DNA of 64,000 nucleotides from HGM13862 sp031553915 (GTDB taxonomy: Bacteria > Bacillota > Dehalobacteriia > UBA4068), in contig JAVBKT010000004.1 of the NCBI GenBank assembly GCA_031553915.1, positions 1-64,000 of the forward strand. The letters are read 5' to 3'. The notes beneath the pieces were generated by a model. It was not told the DNA's origin. It worked only from the letters and a program-made list of their open reading frames with translations, and did not search any database. This document shows positions 34,448 through 43,116 of this stretch, one piece after another. The first letter of the stretch is position 1; every line of letters begins with the position of its first letter. Made by a program: the position numbers and the translations under genes.

Positions 34448-35031
34448 TGGTTAATTGGTTTTGGCTAATTTTAATGGCGGCGGGGATAATCTTAGCCGCC
34501 TTTTCTGGTCAAGTAGGGGTGCTGAACAGCGCCCTTTTTGCCACTGCCGAAAATGTGCCCATGCTCATACTTGAGCTTTGCGGCATGATTTGCCTATGGA
34601 CGGGGCTGATGAAAATTGCAGAAGCCTCTGGTTTGGTGCGCCTGATTGGCAAGGCGCTCTCGCCTTTGGTGCGTTTGCTTTTCCCGGATGTTCCCAAAAA
34701 CCATCCGGCTTTTGCCCCGATTGTGATGAATATGGCAGCCAATCTGCTGGGTATTGGAAATGCGGCTACTCCCTTTGGTCTTAAAGCCATGGAGCAGCTG
34801 CAAACACTTAACCCGCATAAAGATTATGCCAGCCCGTCGATGATCACTTTTTTGGCAGTCAATACCTCTTGCATTACGCTGATGCCGACGATGGTGATAT
34901 CGCTGCGCACCGCAGCTGGCTCTGCGGAGCCAACCACAATTGTCGGGCCGACGATCATTGCCTCCACCATTGGCTTTGTTTTTGCTTTGCTGCTTGACCG
35001 CTTGCTGCGCTGGGTCTTTTATCGGAGGTAG
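34447..35031 (+). CDS. spmA: spore maturation protein A
   Basis: The 194-residue integral membrane protein has about five hydrophobic segments and the nucleoside-recognition (Gate) domain with NMAANLLGIGNAATPFGLKAMEQLQ, the signature of SpmA. In Bacillus it contributes with SpmB to spore core dehydration and heat resistance. It follows dacB after 66 bases and precedes spmB by three bases. Its start is inside a perfect inverted repeat. Confidence 0.93.
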   Translation: MVNWFWLILMAAGIILAAFSGQVGVLNSALFATAENVPMLILELCGMICLWTGLMKIAEASGLVRLIGKALSPLVRLLFPDVPKNHPAFAPIVMNMAANLLGIGNAATPFGLKAMEQLQTLNPHKDYASPSMITFLAVNTSCITLMPTMVISLRTAAGSAEPTTIVGPTIIASTIGFVFALLLDRLLRWVFYRR

Positions 35032-35034
35032 CCA

Positions 35035-35556
35035 ATGGACGCGATTGCCCTCTATGCTACTCCGGTACTGATTTTTGTTATTCTGCTTTCTGGGATTATC
35101 ACCCGCCAGCCGGTATATGAATTGTTTGTGGAGGGAGCCAAAGAAGGCCTGCATATTTGCGTACGCATTTTCCCCTATATTTTGGGTATGATGGTAGCGA
35201 TATCACTATTTCGTAGTGGCGGGGCTCTGGATATTTTGGCCAAGGTTTTGCGTCCGCTTTGTGATTTTCTGCATATCCCTACAGAGGTATTGCCGCTGGC
35301 GCTGATGCGCCCGCTGTCCGGCAGCGGCGCTCTGGGTATCACTGCTGATATAATCGCCACCGAAGGCCCAGATTCCTCTGCCGGTCTTTTGGCCTCAGTA
35401 ATGCAGGGGAGTACCGATACGACATTATATATTCTGGCAGTTTATTTTGGTGCGGTGGGCATCAAAAAATACCGCTATGCCATGGCCGTGGGTTTGTCAG
35501 CGGATATGGTCAGTTTTCTGGCAGCGGCTATTGTTTGTCAGATCTTTTTCAGATAG
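35035..35556 (+). CDS. spmB: spore maturation protein B
   Basis: The 173-residue membrane protein has the SpmB Gate domain with LMRPLSGSGALGITADIIATEGPDSSAGLLASVMQGSTDTTLYIL. It acts together with SpmA in spore core dehydration. ATG 35035 follows GGAGGTAGCC and lies three bases after spmA, so the two are translationally coupled. Confidence 0.93.
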   Translation: MDAIALYATPVLIFVILLSGIITRQPVYELFVEGAKEGLHICVRIFPYILGMMVAISLFRSGGALDILAKVLRPLCDFLHIPTEVLPLALMRPLSGSGALGITADIIATEGPDSSAGLLASVMQGSTDTTLYILAVYFGAVGIKKYRYAMAVGLSADMVSFLAAAIVCQIFFR

Positions 35557-35653
35557 TCAGATTGCGTAAAAAGCGGAAATATGCTACTATTATCTAAGAT
35601 GTATATCTTGCGGTAGAGATGATATGCAAATGCTACAGATGGTGATTATTGAC

Positions 35654-35681
35654 ATTAATCAGACAAAATTAATCAGACAAA
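35654..35681. repeat. tandem 14-bp repeat upstream of the GT4-CsaB gene
   Basis: ATTAATCAGACAAA occurs twice in tandem at 35654-35667 and 35668-35681, 13 bases before the start codon. A TTGACA (35649-35654) just precedes it without a good -10 at 17 bp. The pair could be a regulator binding site. Confidence 0.6.
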
Positions 35682-35694
35682 TTTGAGGTAGCTG

Positions 35695-37914
35695 ATGAAG
35701 ATAATGCATTTTGCCGGCGGCGGTGATGTCGGTGGGGCAAAAACCCATATTCTGTCTCTGGGCAAGGAATTAGCTAAAAACAATGATTTTCAGCTGATCA
35801 GCTTTCGTAAAAGCGCCTTTTCCGCCGAGGCTGCGGCAGCCGGTTTAGATGTGATAGAGGTTGAGAAGGCCTGGAATATGGCCGCTTGCCTGCGCACAGC
35901 CTTAAAAGCAGTTGATCAGTTTGCTCCTGACATTATTCATTGTCATGGCGCAAAAGCCAATATGCTGGGTGTTATCGTGCATAAAATGCGCCATATCCCC
36001 ATTTGTACAACAGTCCATTCTGATCCGTCCTTAGACTATATGGGGTCGCCGCTAAAGCAATGGAGCTTTGGCGCCATCAATAGCTGGGCGTTGAAAAGAA
36101 TGGATTATTATATGGCTGTAGCAGGAGAAATGGAGCGCAGCCTTATTCGCCGCGGCATTGACCCGCAAAAAATTTATATCATCCACAATGGGCTTGATTT
36201 TTCGCAGGCAGAGGATATTTATCAGCATAAACAGGCGGGGGAAAAAATTGTAGTGGGTATTGCCGCCCGCCTAACGCCGATCAAAAATATTCCGCTTTTG
36301 CTGCGCGCCTTTGCTGAGGCAGCGGCGCAAAACCCACAGCTGCGGCTGAAAATTGCCGGTACTGGTGAAGATGAGGCGGAACTGAAAAAACTAGCGCAAG
36401 AGCTGGGCATTGAGGGCAAAACTACTTTTGTCGGCTGGGTCAATGATATGGCGGGATTTTTCCGCGGTATTGATATAAATGTACTCTCTTCATTTTCCGA
36501 GACTTTTCCTTATTCGCTTTTAGAAGGCGCATACGAGCACTGCGCCGCTATCGCCAGCAATGTGGGCGGTATCCCGGAGCTGATCCAAGACGGAGAGACC
36601 GGTTTATTATTTGCGCCCGATCAGCAGGACAAGCTGGCGGAATATATATATACTCTTTCCGTTGAGGATGAGCTGCGTCAAAGGCTGGCGGAGAACCTCT
36701 ATCAGCGGGCCAAAAAAGAATTTTCGTTGCAAAAAATGTGCGAGACGCAGGAGCAGGCCTATCAGCTGATGTTGAAACGCAGCCAAAGAGAGGGCCGCTG
36801 GGGCGCTGTGATCTGCGGCGCGTATGGCAGGGGCAATGCCGGAGACGAGGCTATTTTGCAGGCCATCGTGGCTCAGATGCGCAGCATTGACAGTGATATG
36901 CCCCTGGCTGTTTTGAGCCGGGACAAGCTCGATACCAGACAGAAAAATAAAACCAATGCCATTTATATCTTTAATATTCCCTCTTTTTTAAAGCACTTGA
37001 AGCGTTCGCAAATCTTTATCAACGGCGGCGGCAGCCTCATTCAGGATGTCACCTCCTCCCGCTCGCTATACTTTTATCTATTTACCCTCTGGGCAGCCAG
37101 ATTATGCGGTTGCCGCGTCATTATGTATGGCTGCGGCATTGGGCCGATCAACAAGGCCCGTAATCAAAAGCTGGCGGCAAGAGTGCTCAATAAAAACGTA
37201 GAGATTATCACCCTGCGTGACAGCAACTCTGTTAATGTGCTGCAGCAAATGCAGGTAGACAAGCCTGCGGTACGCTTGTCCGCAGACCCCACCGTTAATC
37301 TCAACAAAGCTAATACTGCTCAGGTAGAGAAGGCCTTTATTGCTGAAGGCATTCCCTTTGCAACGGCAAAGATTGGCTTTTGTTTGCGCAGCTGGCCTGG
37401 GTTTAACAATCCGGAGGCTATTGCCGAGGCAGCCGGATATGCCTACCGCAAATATCAGCTGTTGCCGGTGTTTATGCCGATAGAGCTGCCCAAGGATATT
37501 GAGGCTGCGGCCAAGGTTACCGCTTTGCTGAAAGTGCCATACTATGCTTGCGGCAACCGCCATCAGGTAGAAGAGCTGATCGGTATGCTGGGCAGTATGG
37601 AAATGGTGGTAGGTATGCGTCTGCATTCCCTGATTTTTGCCACCTCCGGCAGCGCTCCGGTAGTGGGTATTTCCTATGATGTCAAGGTGGATAGTTTTAT
37701 TCATGATATCGGCTCCTCCGCCTGCATTCCTTTGGCTGAGCTGACAGCGGACAAGCTGAAAGCGCAGATAGATACAATTGCCATAGGCGGCTTTGCCAGG
37801 GCCGAGCAGGCCAGAGAACGGCTGCGGCAAGGAGAAGAGATTAATATTAATTCCGTGCGGGAGCTTTTGCGCTGTGATCAAGCAAGTGGTGAGGAGGGTG
37901 CATGGAGCAAATAG
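35695..37914 (+). CDS. csaB: fusion of a GT4 glycosyltransferase and polysaccharide pyruvyl transferase CsaB
   Basis: The 739-residue protein joins two enzymes. Residues 1-360 are a GT-B glycosyltransferase of family 4 (GGGDVGGAKTHILSLGKEL, PDIIHCHGAKANMLG, VGIAARLTPIKNIPLLLRAF, SSFSETFPYSLLEGAYEHCAAIASNVGGIPELI). Residues 367-739 are CsaB (GAYGRGNAGDEAILQAI, INGGGSLIQDVTSSRSLYFY, YGCGIGPI, GMRLHSLIFATSGSAPVVGISYD). CsaB adds ketal-linked pyruvate to secondary cell-wall polysaccharide, which SLH domains bind. The two activities are usually separate proteins. The gene heads an operon with tight gaps. No transfer signature is seen. Confidence 0.92.
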   Translation: MKIMHFAGGGDVGGAKTHILSLGKELAKNNDFQLISFRKSAFSAEAAAAGLDVIEVEKAWNMAACLRTALKAVDQFAPDIIHCHGAKANMLGVIVHKMRHIPICTTVHSDPSLDYMGSPLKQWSFGAINSWALKRMDYYMAVAGEMERSLIRRGIDPQKIYIIHNGLDFSQAEDIYQHKQAGEKIVVGIAARLTPIKNIPLLLRAFAEAAAQNPQLRLKIAGTGEDEAELKKLAQELGIEGKTTFVGWVNDMAGFFRGIDINVLSSFSETFPYSLLEGAYEHCAAIASNVGGIPELIQDGETGLLFAPDQQDKLAEYIYTLSVEDELRQRLAENLYQRAKKEFSLQKMCETQEQAYQLMLKRSQREGRWGAVICGAYGRGNAGDEAILQAIVAQMRSIDSDMPLAVLSRDKLDTRQKNKTNAIYIFNIPSFLKHLKRSQIFINGGGSLIQDVTSSRSLYFYLFTLWAARLCGCRVIMYGCGIGPINKARNQKLAARVLNKNVEIITLRDSNSVNVLQQMQVDKPAVRLSADPTVNLNKANTAQVEKAFIAEGIPFATAKIGFCLRSWPGFNNPEAIAEAAGYAYRKYQLLPVFMPIELPKDIEAAAKVTALLKVPYYACGNRHQVEELIGMLGSMEMVVGMRLHSLIFATSGSAPVVGISYDVKVDSFIHDIGSSACIPLAELTADKLKAQIDTIAIGGFARAEQARERLRQGEEININSVRELLRCDQASGEEGAWSK

Positions 37915-39068
37915 TCTGCCTTTCCACATCGAATTTTTATCCCTACCCCACGCGCAAACAGAATGTGATGACGCGTCTTAGTGATGCGGAAATACTTTAT
38001 TTTGACCCGCCTATTACCTGTTTGGCGCCGCTCAAGGATAAATCTGCACGCCCGCGGCTAAAAGCCCATAAACAAGCAGGCCAGCAGGTGCAGGATAATA
38101 TTACGGTGTATGCTTTGCCCTGGGTATGGCCTTTTGCCAACAAATACCGCTGCATCAACCGCATTAACCAAAAACGAATAGCCCGTTTCATCCGACGCAA
38201 AATGGCGGAGCATCACTTTATTCAGCCGCATTTGTGGTGCTATTCTCCCTCTTCCGCTGATATTGCCGCCCATCTGCCGCATAGCAGTCTGATCTATGAT
38301 TGCGTGGACAGGCATAGCGCTTATAGCGGATTGATCAATCCGGCAGTGGTAGATGGCATGGAAAAGGATTTGGCCACCACTGCGGATATGGTTTTTTGTA
38401 CAGCCAGGGGGCTTTACCGGACTTTATCCGCCTATAATAGCGAAACTATGCTGATCCCCAACGGGGTCGATTATCAGCTCTTTGCGCAGGCAGCAGGAGA
38501 AAGGGAACAGCCCGGCAAGGCTGTCTTTGGCTTTGTGGGCATGCTGCAGGACTGCATTGCCTATGATTATCTGCTGGCTTTGGCAGACGCTTTTCCGGCG
38601 GCGGAAATCCGCCTGATCGGTAAGGTGATGCCCGGTGTAGATGTTTTAGCCTTAGAGGCAAAGGAGAATATTTGCTTTTTGGGCCTAATGCCGCAGCAAG
38701 AGTTACCGCTGCAGATGAAAGAGTTTGATGTCTGCCTCAATTTGTTTTCCCCCGGCAAGCTTTCTCGAGATGTCAGCCCCTTGAAGTTTTATGAATATCT
38801 GGCGACAGGCAAGCCGCTGGTCACCACCAAAGAGCCCTTGCAGGTGATGGATTTTGAGGAGATTTGCTATATTGCTGAGGATATACCGGACTTTTTGAAG
38901 AAATGTCAAACAGCTTTAACGGAAAGAGATGTCGGGCTGCAACAAAAGAGAATGACAGCGGCCAAGCAAGCTTCCTGGGATAACCGGGTGGCAGAGATGG
39001 AGCAGGCGCTGAGAGAAAAGGGTATTTTTTCTGCCGCAGGCAGTAGTGATAATATTGGAGGTAAATGA
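37902..39068 (+). CDS. glycosyltransferase (GT4-like)
   Basis: The 388-residue protein has a GT-B shape: an N-terminal sugar-acceptor half with YDCVDRHSAYSG and DMVFCTARGLYRTL, then IPNGVDYQLF, FGFVGMLQDCIAYDYLLALADAFPAAEIRLIG and SPLKFYEYLATGKPLVTT. The DCVDRHS and PNGVD motifs are common in teichuronic-acid and other wall-polymer transferases. It overlaps the end of the CsaB fusion by 13 bases and is presumably involved in the same polymer. Donor and acceptor cannot be inferred. Confidence 0.85.
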   Translation: MEQIVCLSTSNFYPYPTRKQNVMTRLSDAEILYFDPPITCLAPLKDKSARPRLKAHKQAGQQVQDNITVYALPWVWPFANKYRCINRINQKRIARFIRRKMAEHHFIQPHLWCYSPSSADIAAHLPHSSLIYDCVDRHSAYSGLINPAVVDGMEKDLATTADMVFCTARGLYRTLSAYNSETMLIPNGVDYQLFAQAAGEREQPGKAVFGFVGMLQDCIAYDYLLALADAFPAAEIRLIGKVMPGVDVLALEAKENICFLGLMPQQELPLQMKEFDVCLNLFSPGKLSRDVSPLKFYEYLATGKPLVTTKEPLQVMDFEEICYIAEDIPDFLKKCQTALTERDVGLQQKRMTAAKQASWDNRVAEMEQALREKGIFSAAGSSDNIGGK

Positions 39069-39574
39069 TGAAAATCGTCAATGAAAAAGGCAAACTGTTC
39101 GGGATTATTAATGTAGTGGATTTGATTATTCTGATTGTGCTGGTGCTGGTGGTCGGCGCCATAGCCTGGCAGCTGGTGGGCAACAAGGTGAAAGACGCTG
39201 TATCCGATCAGGCGGAGTTGACTGCGGTGGTGGCCATTGCCGGTTCGCATCCCAGCCTGGTGGAAGAGGTGCTGCGCCAGGATTTGGTGGGAGAAAAAAT
39301 GGTTTCCGGCAATCAATATTTAGACGCCTATGTCAGCAATGTGGAAATTGTTGACTATATAATGCAGATCCCCAATAGCGAGGGGGTAATTGTTGATGCC
39401 ACTGATCCCACGCAAAAGACAATTCTGATAGAAATCAAAACACAGGTAGCTGCGGACACCTCCAGCCCCAAAATTGGCTCGCAGGAAATCCGTACCGGCA
39501 AAACCTTTATTATCAAAACGCAAACCTTTGAGTGCTCGGGCATCATTTACTATATGCAAATAGGCAATGAATAG
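39065..39574 (+). CDS. DUF4330 membrane-anchored protein
   Basis: The 169-residue protein has a cytoplasmic start (MKIVNEKGKLFGIINVVD), one membrane segment (LIILIVLVLVVGAIAWQLVG) and an extracellular beta-rich domain (YVSNVEIVDY, VDATDPTQKTILIEIKTQV, IRTGKTFIIKTQTFECSGIIYYMQI) that fits DUF4330. The function is unknown. It lies between wall-polymer transferase and ligase genes, so a role in export or assembly of that polymer is possible (inference). ATG 39068, one codon downstream, is an alternative start; GGAGG precedes both. Confidence 0.75.
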   Translation: MMKIVNEKGKLFGIINVVDLIILIVLVLVVGAIAWQLVGNKVKDAVSDQAELTAVVAIAGSHPSLVEEVLRQDLVGEKMVSGNQYLDAYVSNVEIVDYIMQIPNSEGVIVDATDPTQKTILIEIKTQVAADTSSPKIGSQEIRTGKTFIIKTQTFECSGIIYYMQIGNE

Positions 39575-39582
39575 GAGCAGAC

Positions 39583-41229
39583 ATGGCTGAGATCATCCGC
39601 AACAGTTTAATATACAGAGCTTTAGCGGCTACGCTCACTGCGCTGCGCCACTGGTGGTCTTTGGGTCTTTTTGGCCGCGGAATTGCCGCCATCAAAGCTA
39701 ATTATCAGCTGTCCAAAACGAGGCAGATTTGGCTGGCCTGGGGCAATGGCGAAAGCCATATTAGTACTAGCAGGTATGCGCGCTTTTGTCATTGGCTGCG
39801 GCATATTTTTGAGGTACTGGGCAGCTGGTTTAAAGAGGGGGTAATTTACCGCGCTCTGCAAGCGATAAGCAGAGGCTATCAGTGGCTTTCCCACCGCAGC
39901 AGGATATTGAGCTTTATCAATAAAATCTCCCTGCACCAGTGGTTTTTAGTTGCTTTTGCCATGTATTTGCCGCTGCGCTATATCATCGAAAATTTGCTCG
40001 GCATAGCTTTGCTTTCCGCTGCCTGGGAAGAGCTGTTTATGATGGCGGCAATCATCATGGTTCTCTGGCGGCGGGCCTTGCAGCAAACACAAGCCTTGCA
40101 GCGGGAAACGCCGCTTGATGCCTGGATATTGCTCTTTTTTGCCATTGGCTTTTTGTTAATGGCATTGGTGCAGCCTTATCCGGCAGTCGTTTTTGACGGC
40201 TACCGCATAGTGGTGCAATATATTCTCTGGTTCTTCATTATCATTCGCCTGGTGGAAGATGATAGGGATATGAAGGTACTCTATGCCAGCTTTATCATCA
40301 TGTCAGTATTCTTGGCGCTGCATGGCATCTACCAGTATATCACTGCGGTAGAAATACCTGCCTCTTGGGTTAGCCAAACAGAAATGGGTGTGCGCACCCG
40401 CGTCTTTTCCCTGAGCGGCAGCCCCAATATCTTGGGCGCGCTGATGGTGATGACTGCGCCTTTGGTAGCGGCTTTGATTTATTTTTGCAAGCAGACCTGG
40501 GCCAAGGTGTTGTTTTTAGGTTTGCTGGGCTGCTATCTGCTGACTTTACTCTTCACCTTTTCCCGCGGCGCCTGGATTGGTATGATCGTGGCGGTGACTA
40601 TTTTTTCTCTTCTTGTGGACAAGCGCTTATTAGCTTTGATGGGTACGGCTGTGGCTGCAGTACTGGCCTTTGTGCCTTCGATCACCAGCCGTCTGACTTA
40701 TTTGTTCACGGAGGACTATGCCGTGGCCTCTGCAGTGGGCGGCAGAGCCCTGCGCTGGGCGACAGGGCAGGAGCTGCTTTTTGAAAACAACCCCTGGCTG
40801 GGCTTTGGGCTGGGACGCTTTGGCGGCGCAGTGGCAATGAATAATCAGCTGCTTGACCAAACAGAGACTTTCAGATATTTTTATATGGATAATTATTATC
40901 TAAAAATTATGGTGGAAATGGGATATCTGGGAATTATTTTCTTTGTCCTCATGCTGGCCGCTTTGCTCTTTTTAGGTATTCGCGCTATTCAAAAAAGCGA
41001 TACCAACTTTGCCGCGCTGCCCGGGGATCCATTAACACGGGCTGTGGGCAATTACCGCATTATCGCTATTGGCCTCTTTGCCGGCCTGTGCGGTGTTTTG
41101 GCGCATTGCTATTTTGAGAATATTTTTGAAGAGACTTATATGACTTCCTATTTTTGGGGGCTAGCAGCCCTGCTATTCTATTTAGGGTTTTTCCGCAAAA
41201 AGAAAAGCAAAAGTGCAGTATTACGCTAG
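39583..41229 (+). CDS. O-antigen ligase family membrane protein (WaaL/Wzy-like)
   Basis: The 548-residue protein begins with about 110 residues of soluble, aromatic-rich sequence. Around ten to twelve membrane segments follow, with a periplasm-type loop containing FSLSGSPNILGALMVMTAPLVAAL and TFSRGAWIGMIVA, and the Wzy_C region ENNPWLGFGLGRFGGA. Members join or polymerise glycan chains outside the membrane. With csaB, the transferase and the DUF4330 gene, it suggests a dedicated wall-polymer pathway. The long N-terminal extension is unusual. It starts eight bases after the DUF4330 gene. Confidence 0.85.
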   Translation: MAEIIRNSLIYRALAATLTALRHWWSLGLFGRGIAAIKANYQLSKTRQIWLAWGNGESHISTSRYARFCHWLRHIFEVLGSWFKEGVIYRALQAISRGYQWLSHRSRILSFINKISLHQWFLVAFAMYLPLRYIIENLLGIALLSAAWEELFMMAAIIMVLWRRALQQTQALQRETPLDAWILLFFAIGFLLMALVQPYPAVVFDGYRIVVQYILWFFIIIRLVEDDRDMKVLYASFIIMSVFLALHGIYQYITAVEIPASWVSQTEMGVRTRVFSLSGSPNILGALMVMTAPLVAALIYFCKQTWAKVLFLGLLGCYLLTLLFTFSRGAWIGMIVAVTIFSLLVDKRLLALMGTAVAAVLAFVPSITSRLTYLFTEDYAVASAVGGRALRWATGQELLFENNPWLGFGLGRFGGAVAMNNQLLDQTETFRYFYMDNYYLKIMVEMGYLGIIFFVLMLAALLFLGIRAIQKSDTNFAALPGDPLTRAVGNYRIIAIGLFAGLCGVLAHCYFENIFEETYMTSYFWGLAALLFYLGFFRKKKSKSAVLR

Positions 41230-41273
41230 TTGTTAGCAGGTTGTAATAAACTTAATGAATAGGGGGAAACAAG

Positions 41274-41744
41274 ATGAAATACGGCGGTTGTTTATTGGCG
41301 GTGAAAGATATTAATCAGGCTACGGCTTTTTATCAGGAGCTGTTCGGGTTGATAGTGGAATATGATTATGGTACAAATATCTCTTTTTATGGCGGAATAA
41401 GCCTGCAAGAAAACTTTGCCTGGCTGAGCGGTATCCCCGAAGCTGCCGTCAAAGATATGGAAAATAATTTTGAGCTCTATTTTGAGGCGGATGATTTTGA
41501 CGAATTTGCAGCTAGCTTAAAGCAAAGGACAGATATTAAATGGCTGCATGATGTGCGGGAATATGATTGGGGCCAAAGGGTAATCCGCTTTTATGACGTG
41601 GATAATCATATTATTGAGGTTGGCGAAAACATGAAGATGGTTGTTAAGCGCTTTTTAGATCAGGGCCTGACAATTGCGCAAATAGCCAAAAAGCTTGAAA
41701 CTACGGCTGACGATGTGCAAAGAATACTGGAAAGCTACATATAA
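41274..41744 (+). CDS. VOC-family protein with C-terminal helix-turn-helix-like tail
   Basis: The 156-residue protein has a glyoxalase-fold (VOC) domain (residues 1-120: GGCLLAVKDINQATAFYQELFGL, FYDVDNHIIEVGE). About 35 more residues follow (VVKRFLDQGLTIAQIAKKLETTADDVQRILES) that read like a small helix-turn-helix of the recombinase or sigma-70 region 4 type. The enzyme activity is unknown, and VOC proteins may be isomerases, lyases or binders. The extra tail could bind DNA (inference). The ribosome site is GGGGGAA; a strong terminator follows. Confidence 0.75.
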   Translation: MKYGGCLLAVKDINQATAFYQELFGLIVEYDYGTNISFYGGISLQENFAWLSGIPEAAVKDMENNFELYFEADDFDEFAASLKQRTDIKWLHDVREYDWGQRVIRFYDVDNHIIEVGENMKMVVKRFLDQGLTIAQIAKKLETTADDVQRILESYI

Positions 41745-41781
41745 AAAAGAGCCTGCTAATCATTTAGCAGGCTCTTTTTTT
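41743..41781. terminator. bidirectional terminator between the VOC and wecC genes
   Basis: AAAAAGAGCCTGCTAA (41744-41759) pairs with TTAGCAGGCTCTTTTT (41764-41779) around a 4-base loop. A and T runs flank both sides, serving the two convergent genes. Confidence 0.9.
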
Positions 41782-41789
41782 GTGCTAAC

Positions 41790-43031
41790 TTATTTATTGC
41801 CGAGCAGATAATAGCTAAACCCGGCAATTTCAGCCGCGGCTTGGTTGATAAAATTACGCGTATCCAGCAAATTTGCTTTGCGCATGGCTCCGGCCAAACG
41901 CGCCAGGTCAAGATCCCTATAGCTGTTATGATGCACGCCAAGCACGAGTAGATCGCTATCCTTGGCAGCAGCATAGGGGTCGCCTTGATAATCAGTGGCA
42001 AAGGGATCGACCGCGCAAACATGATAACCCTGCTCTTTCAGCAGATGCAGCAGCTCGATCAGCGGACTCTCGCGGATATCATCAACATTTGGCTTATAGG
42101 TTACGCCGAGGATGGTGATGCTTTTGATGCTGTCAGCAGCAGAGATGGCGGCGATTTTTTGCGCGACATAGGCTGGCATAGCGTCATTAATCCGCCGCGC
42201 TTGGCCGATCAATTTGGCGGTTTCGGGCTGTGATTCCACGATGAACCAGGGGTCAACAGCAATGCAATGGCCGCCGACGCCCGGTCCGGGCTGATGAATA
42301 TTGACTCTGGGATGCTTGTTGCACAGCTCGATCATCTGCCAGACATTAACGCCGATATGCTCGCAAATCTTCGCCAGCTCATTGGCAAAAGCAATATTAA
42401 TATCGCGAAAGGTGTTTTCGGTCAGCTTGCATAGTTCAGCTGTTTTGGCGTCTGTCAGGTGGATTTCCCCCTCGACAAAGCAGCGGTAAATATCAGCTAT
42501 CTTTTCGGCGGATTTGGCGTTAATGCCGCCACAAATGCGGCTGTTATGCACCAGCTCATAGAGGATTTGCCCGGGGATTACCCGCTCCGGGGAATGGCCG
42601 ACAAATATTTCCTCGCCGAGCGCCAGGCCGGAAGTAGCCAAAATAGGGCAGATGAGATCATCAACTGTTCCGGCCGGAGAGGTGGATTCTAAAATTACGG
42701 TATTGCCCTTGCGCAAATAGGGGGTGATTTCCTCAGCCGCGGTTTTGACATAGCGCATTTCCGCCTTTTTATCTGCGGTGATAGGTGTTGGTACGGCAAT
42801 AATGAAAACATCGGCCAATTCCGGTATCAGCGACCCGCGCAGATTGCCCTTTGCCACGGTATCTTTCACGAATTCTGCCAGCTGAGCCTCTTCGATGATG
42901 ATTTCGCCGCAATTAAGCGCGTTAATAATGATACTATTTTTATCAACGCCAACAACCTCATGCCTCTTGGATGCGAACATGGCAGCAGTTGGCAAACCAA
43001 TATATCCCAGGCCGATCACACAGATTTTCAT
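41790..43031 (-). CDS. wecC: UDP-N-acetyl-D-mannosamine dehydrogenase (WecC-like)
   Basis: The enzyme oxidises UDP-ManNAc to UDP-ManNAcA with two NAD, a precursor of wall polysaccharides. The 413-residue protein has a Rossmann start (CVIGLGYIGLPTAAMFASKRHEVVGVD), a catalytic Cys in GGHCIAVDPWFIV and GVTYKPNVDDIRESPLIELL. ATG 43031 follows GGAGG at five bases; the frame is open 80 codons further upstream across the divergent rlmD gene, but that part is a shadow. The GGHCIAVDPWF form favours ManNAc over glucose dehydrogenase. It probably supplies the csaB polymer cluster. Confidence 0.88.
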   Translation of the reverse strand: MKICVIGLGYIGLPTAAMFASKRHEVVGVDKNSIIINALNCGEIIIEEAQLAEFVKDTVAKGNLRGSLIPELADVFIIAVPTPITADKKAEMRYVKTAAEEITPYLRKGNTVILESTSPAGTVDDLICPILATSGLALGEEIFVGHSPERVIPGQILYELVHNSRICGGINAKSAEKIADIYRCFVEGEIHLTDAKTAELCKLTENTFRDINIAFANELAKICEHIGVNVWQMIELCNKHPRVNIHQPGPGVGGHCIAVDPWFIVESQPETAKLIGQARRINDAMPAYVAQKIAAISAADSIKSITILGVTYKPNVDDIRESPLIELLHLLKEQGYHVCAVDPFATDYQGDPYAAAKDSDLLVLGVHHNSYRDLDLARLAGAMRKANLLDTRNFINQAAAEIAGFSYYLLGNK

Positions 43032-43116
43032 AAATGCCTCCAGTTTGTAAAATACGCAGATATATAGTATCATAATATCAAAAAAGTGTAAAGAAAAGAC
43101 AGATAAAGAGAGATAG

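Noticed and set aside
37102..37929. 275-codon open frame on the minus strand
   Set aside because: Antisense to the CsaB half of the fusion gene.
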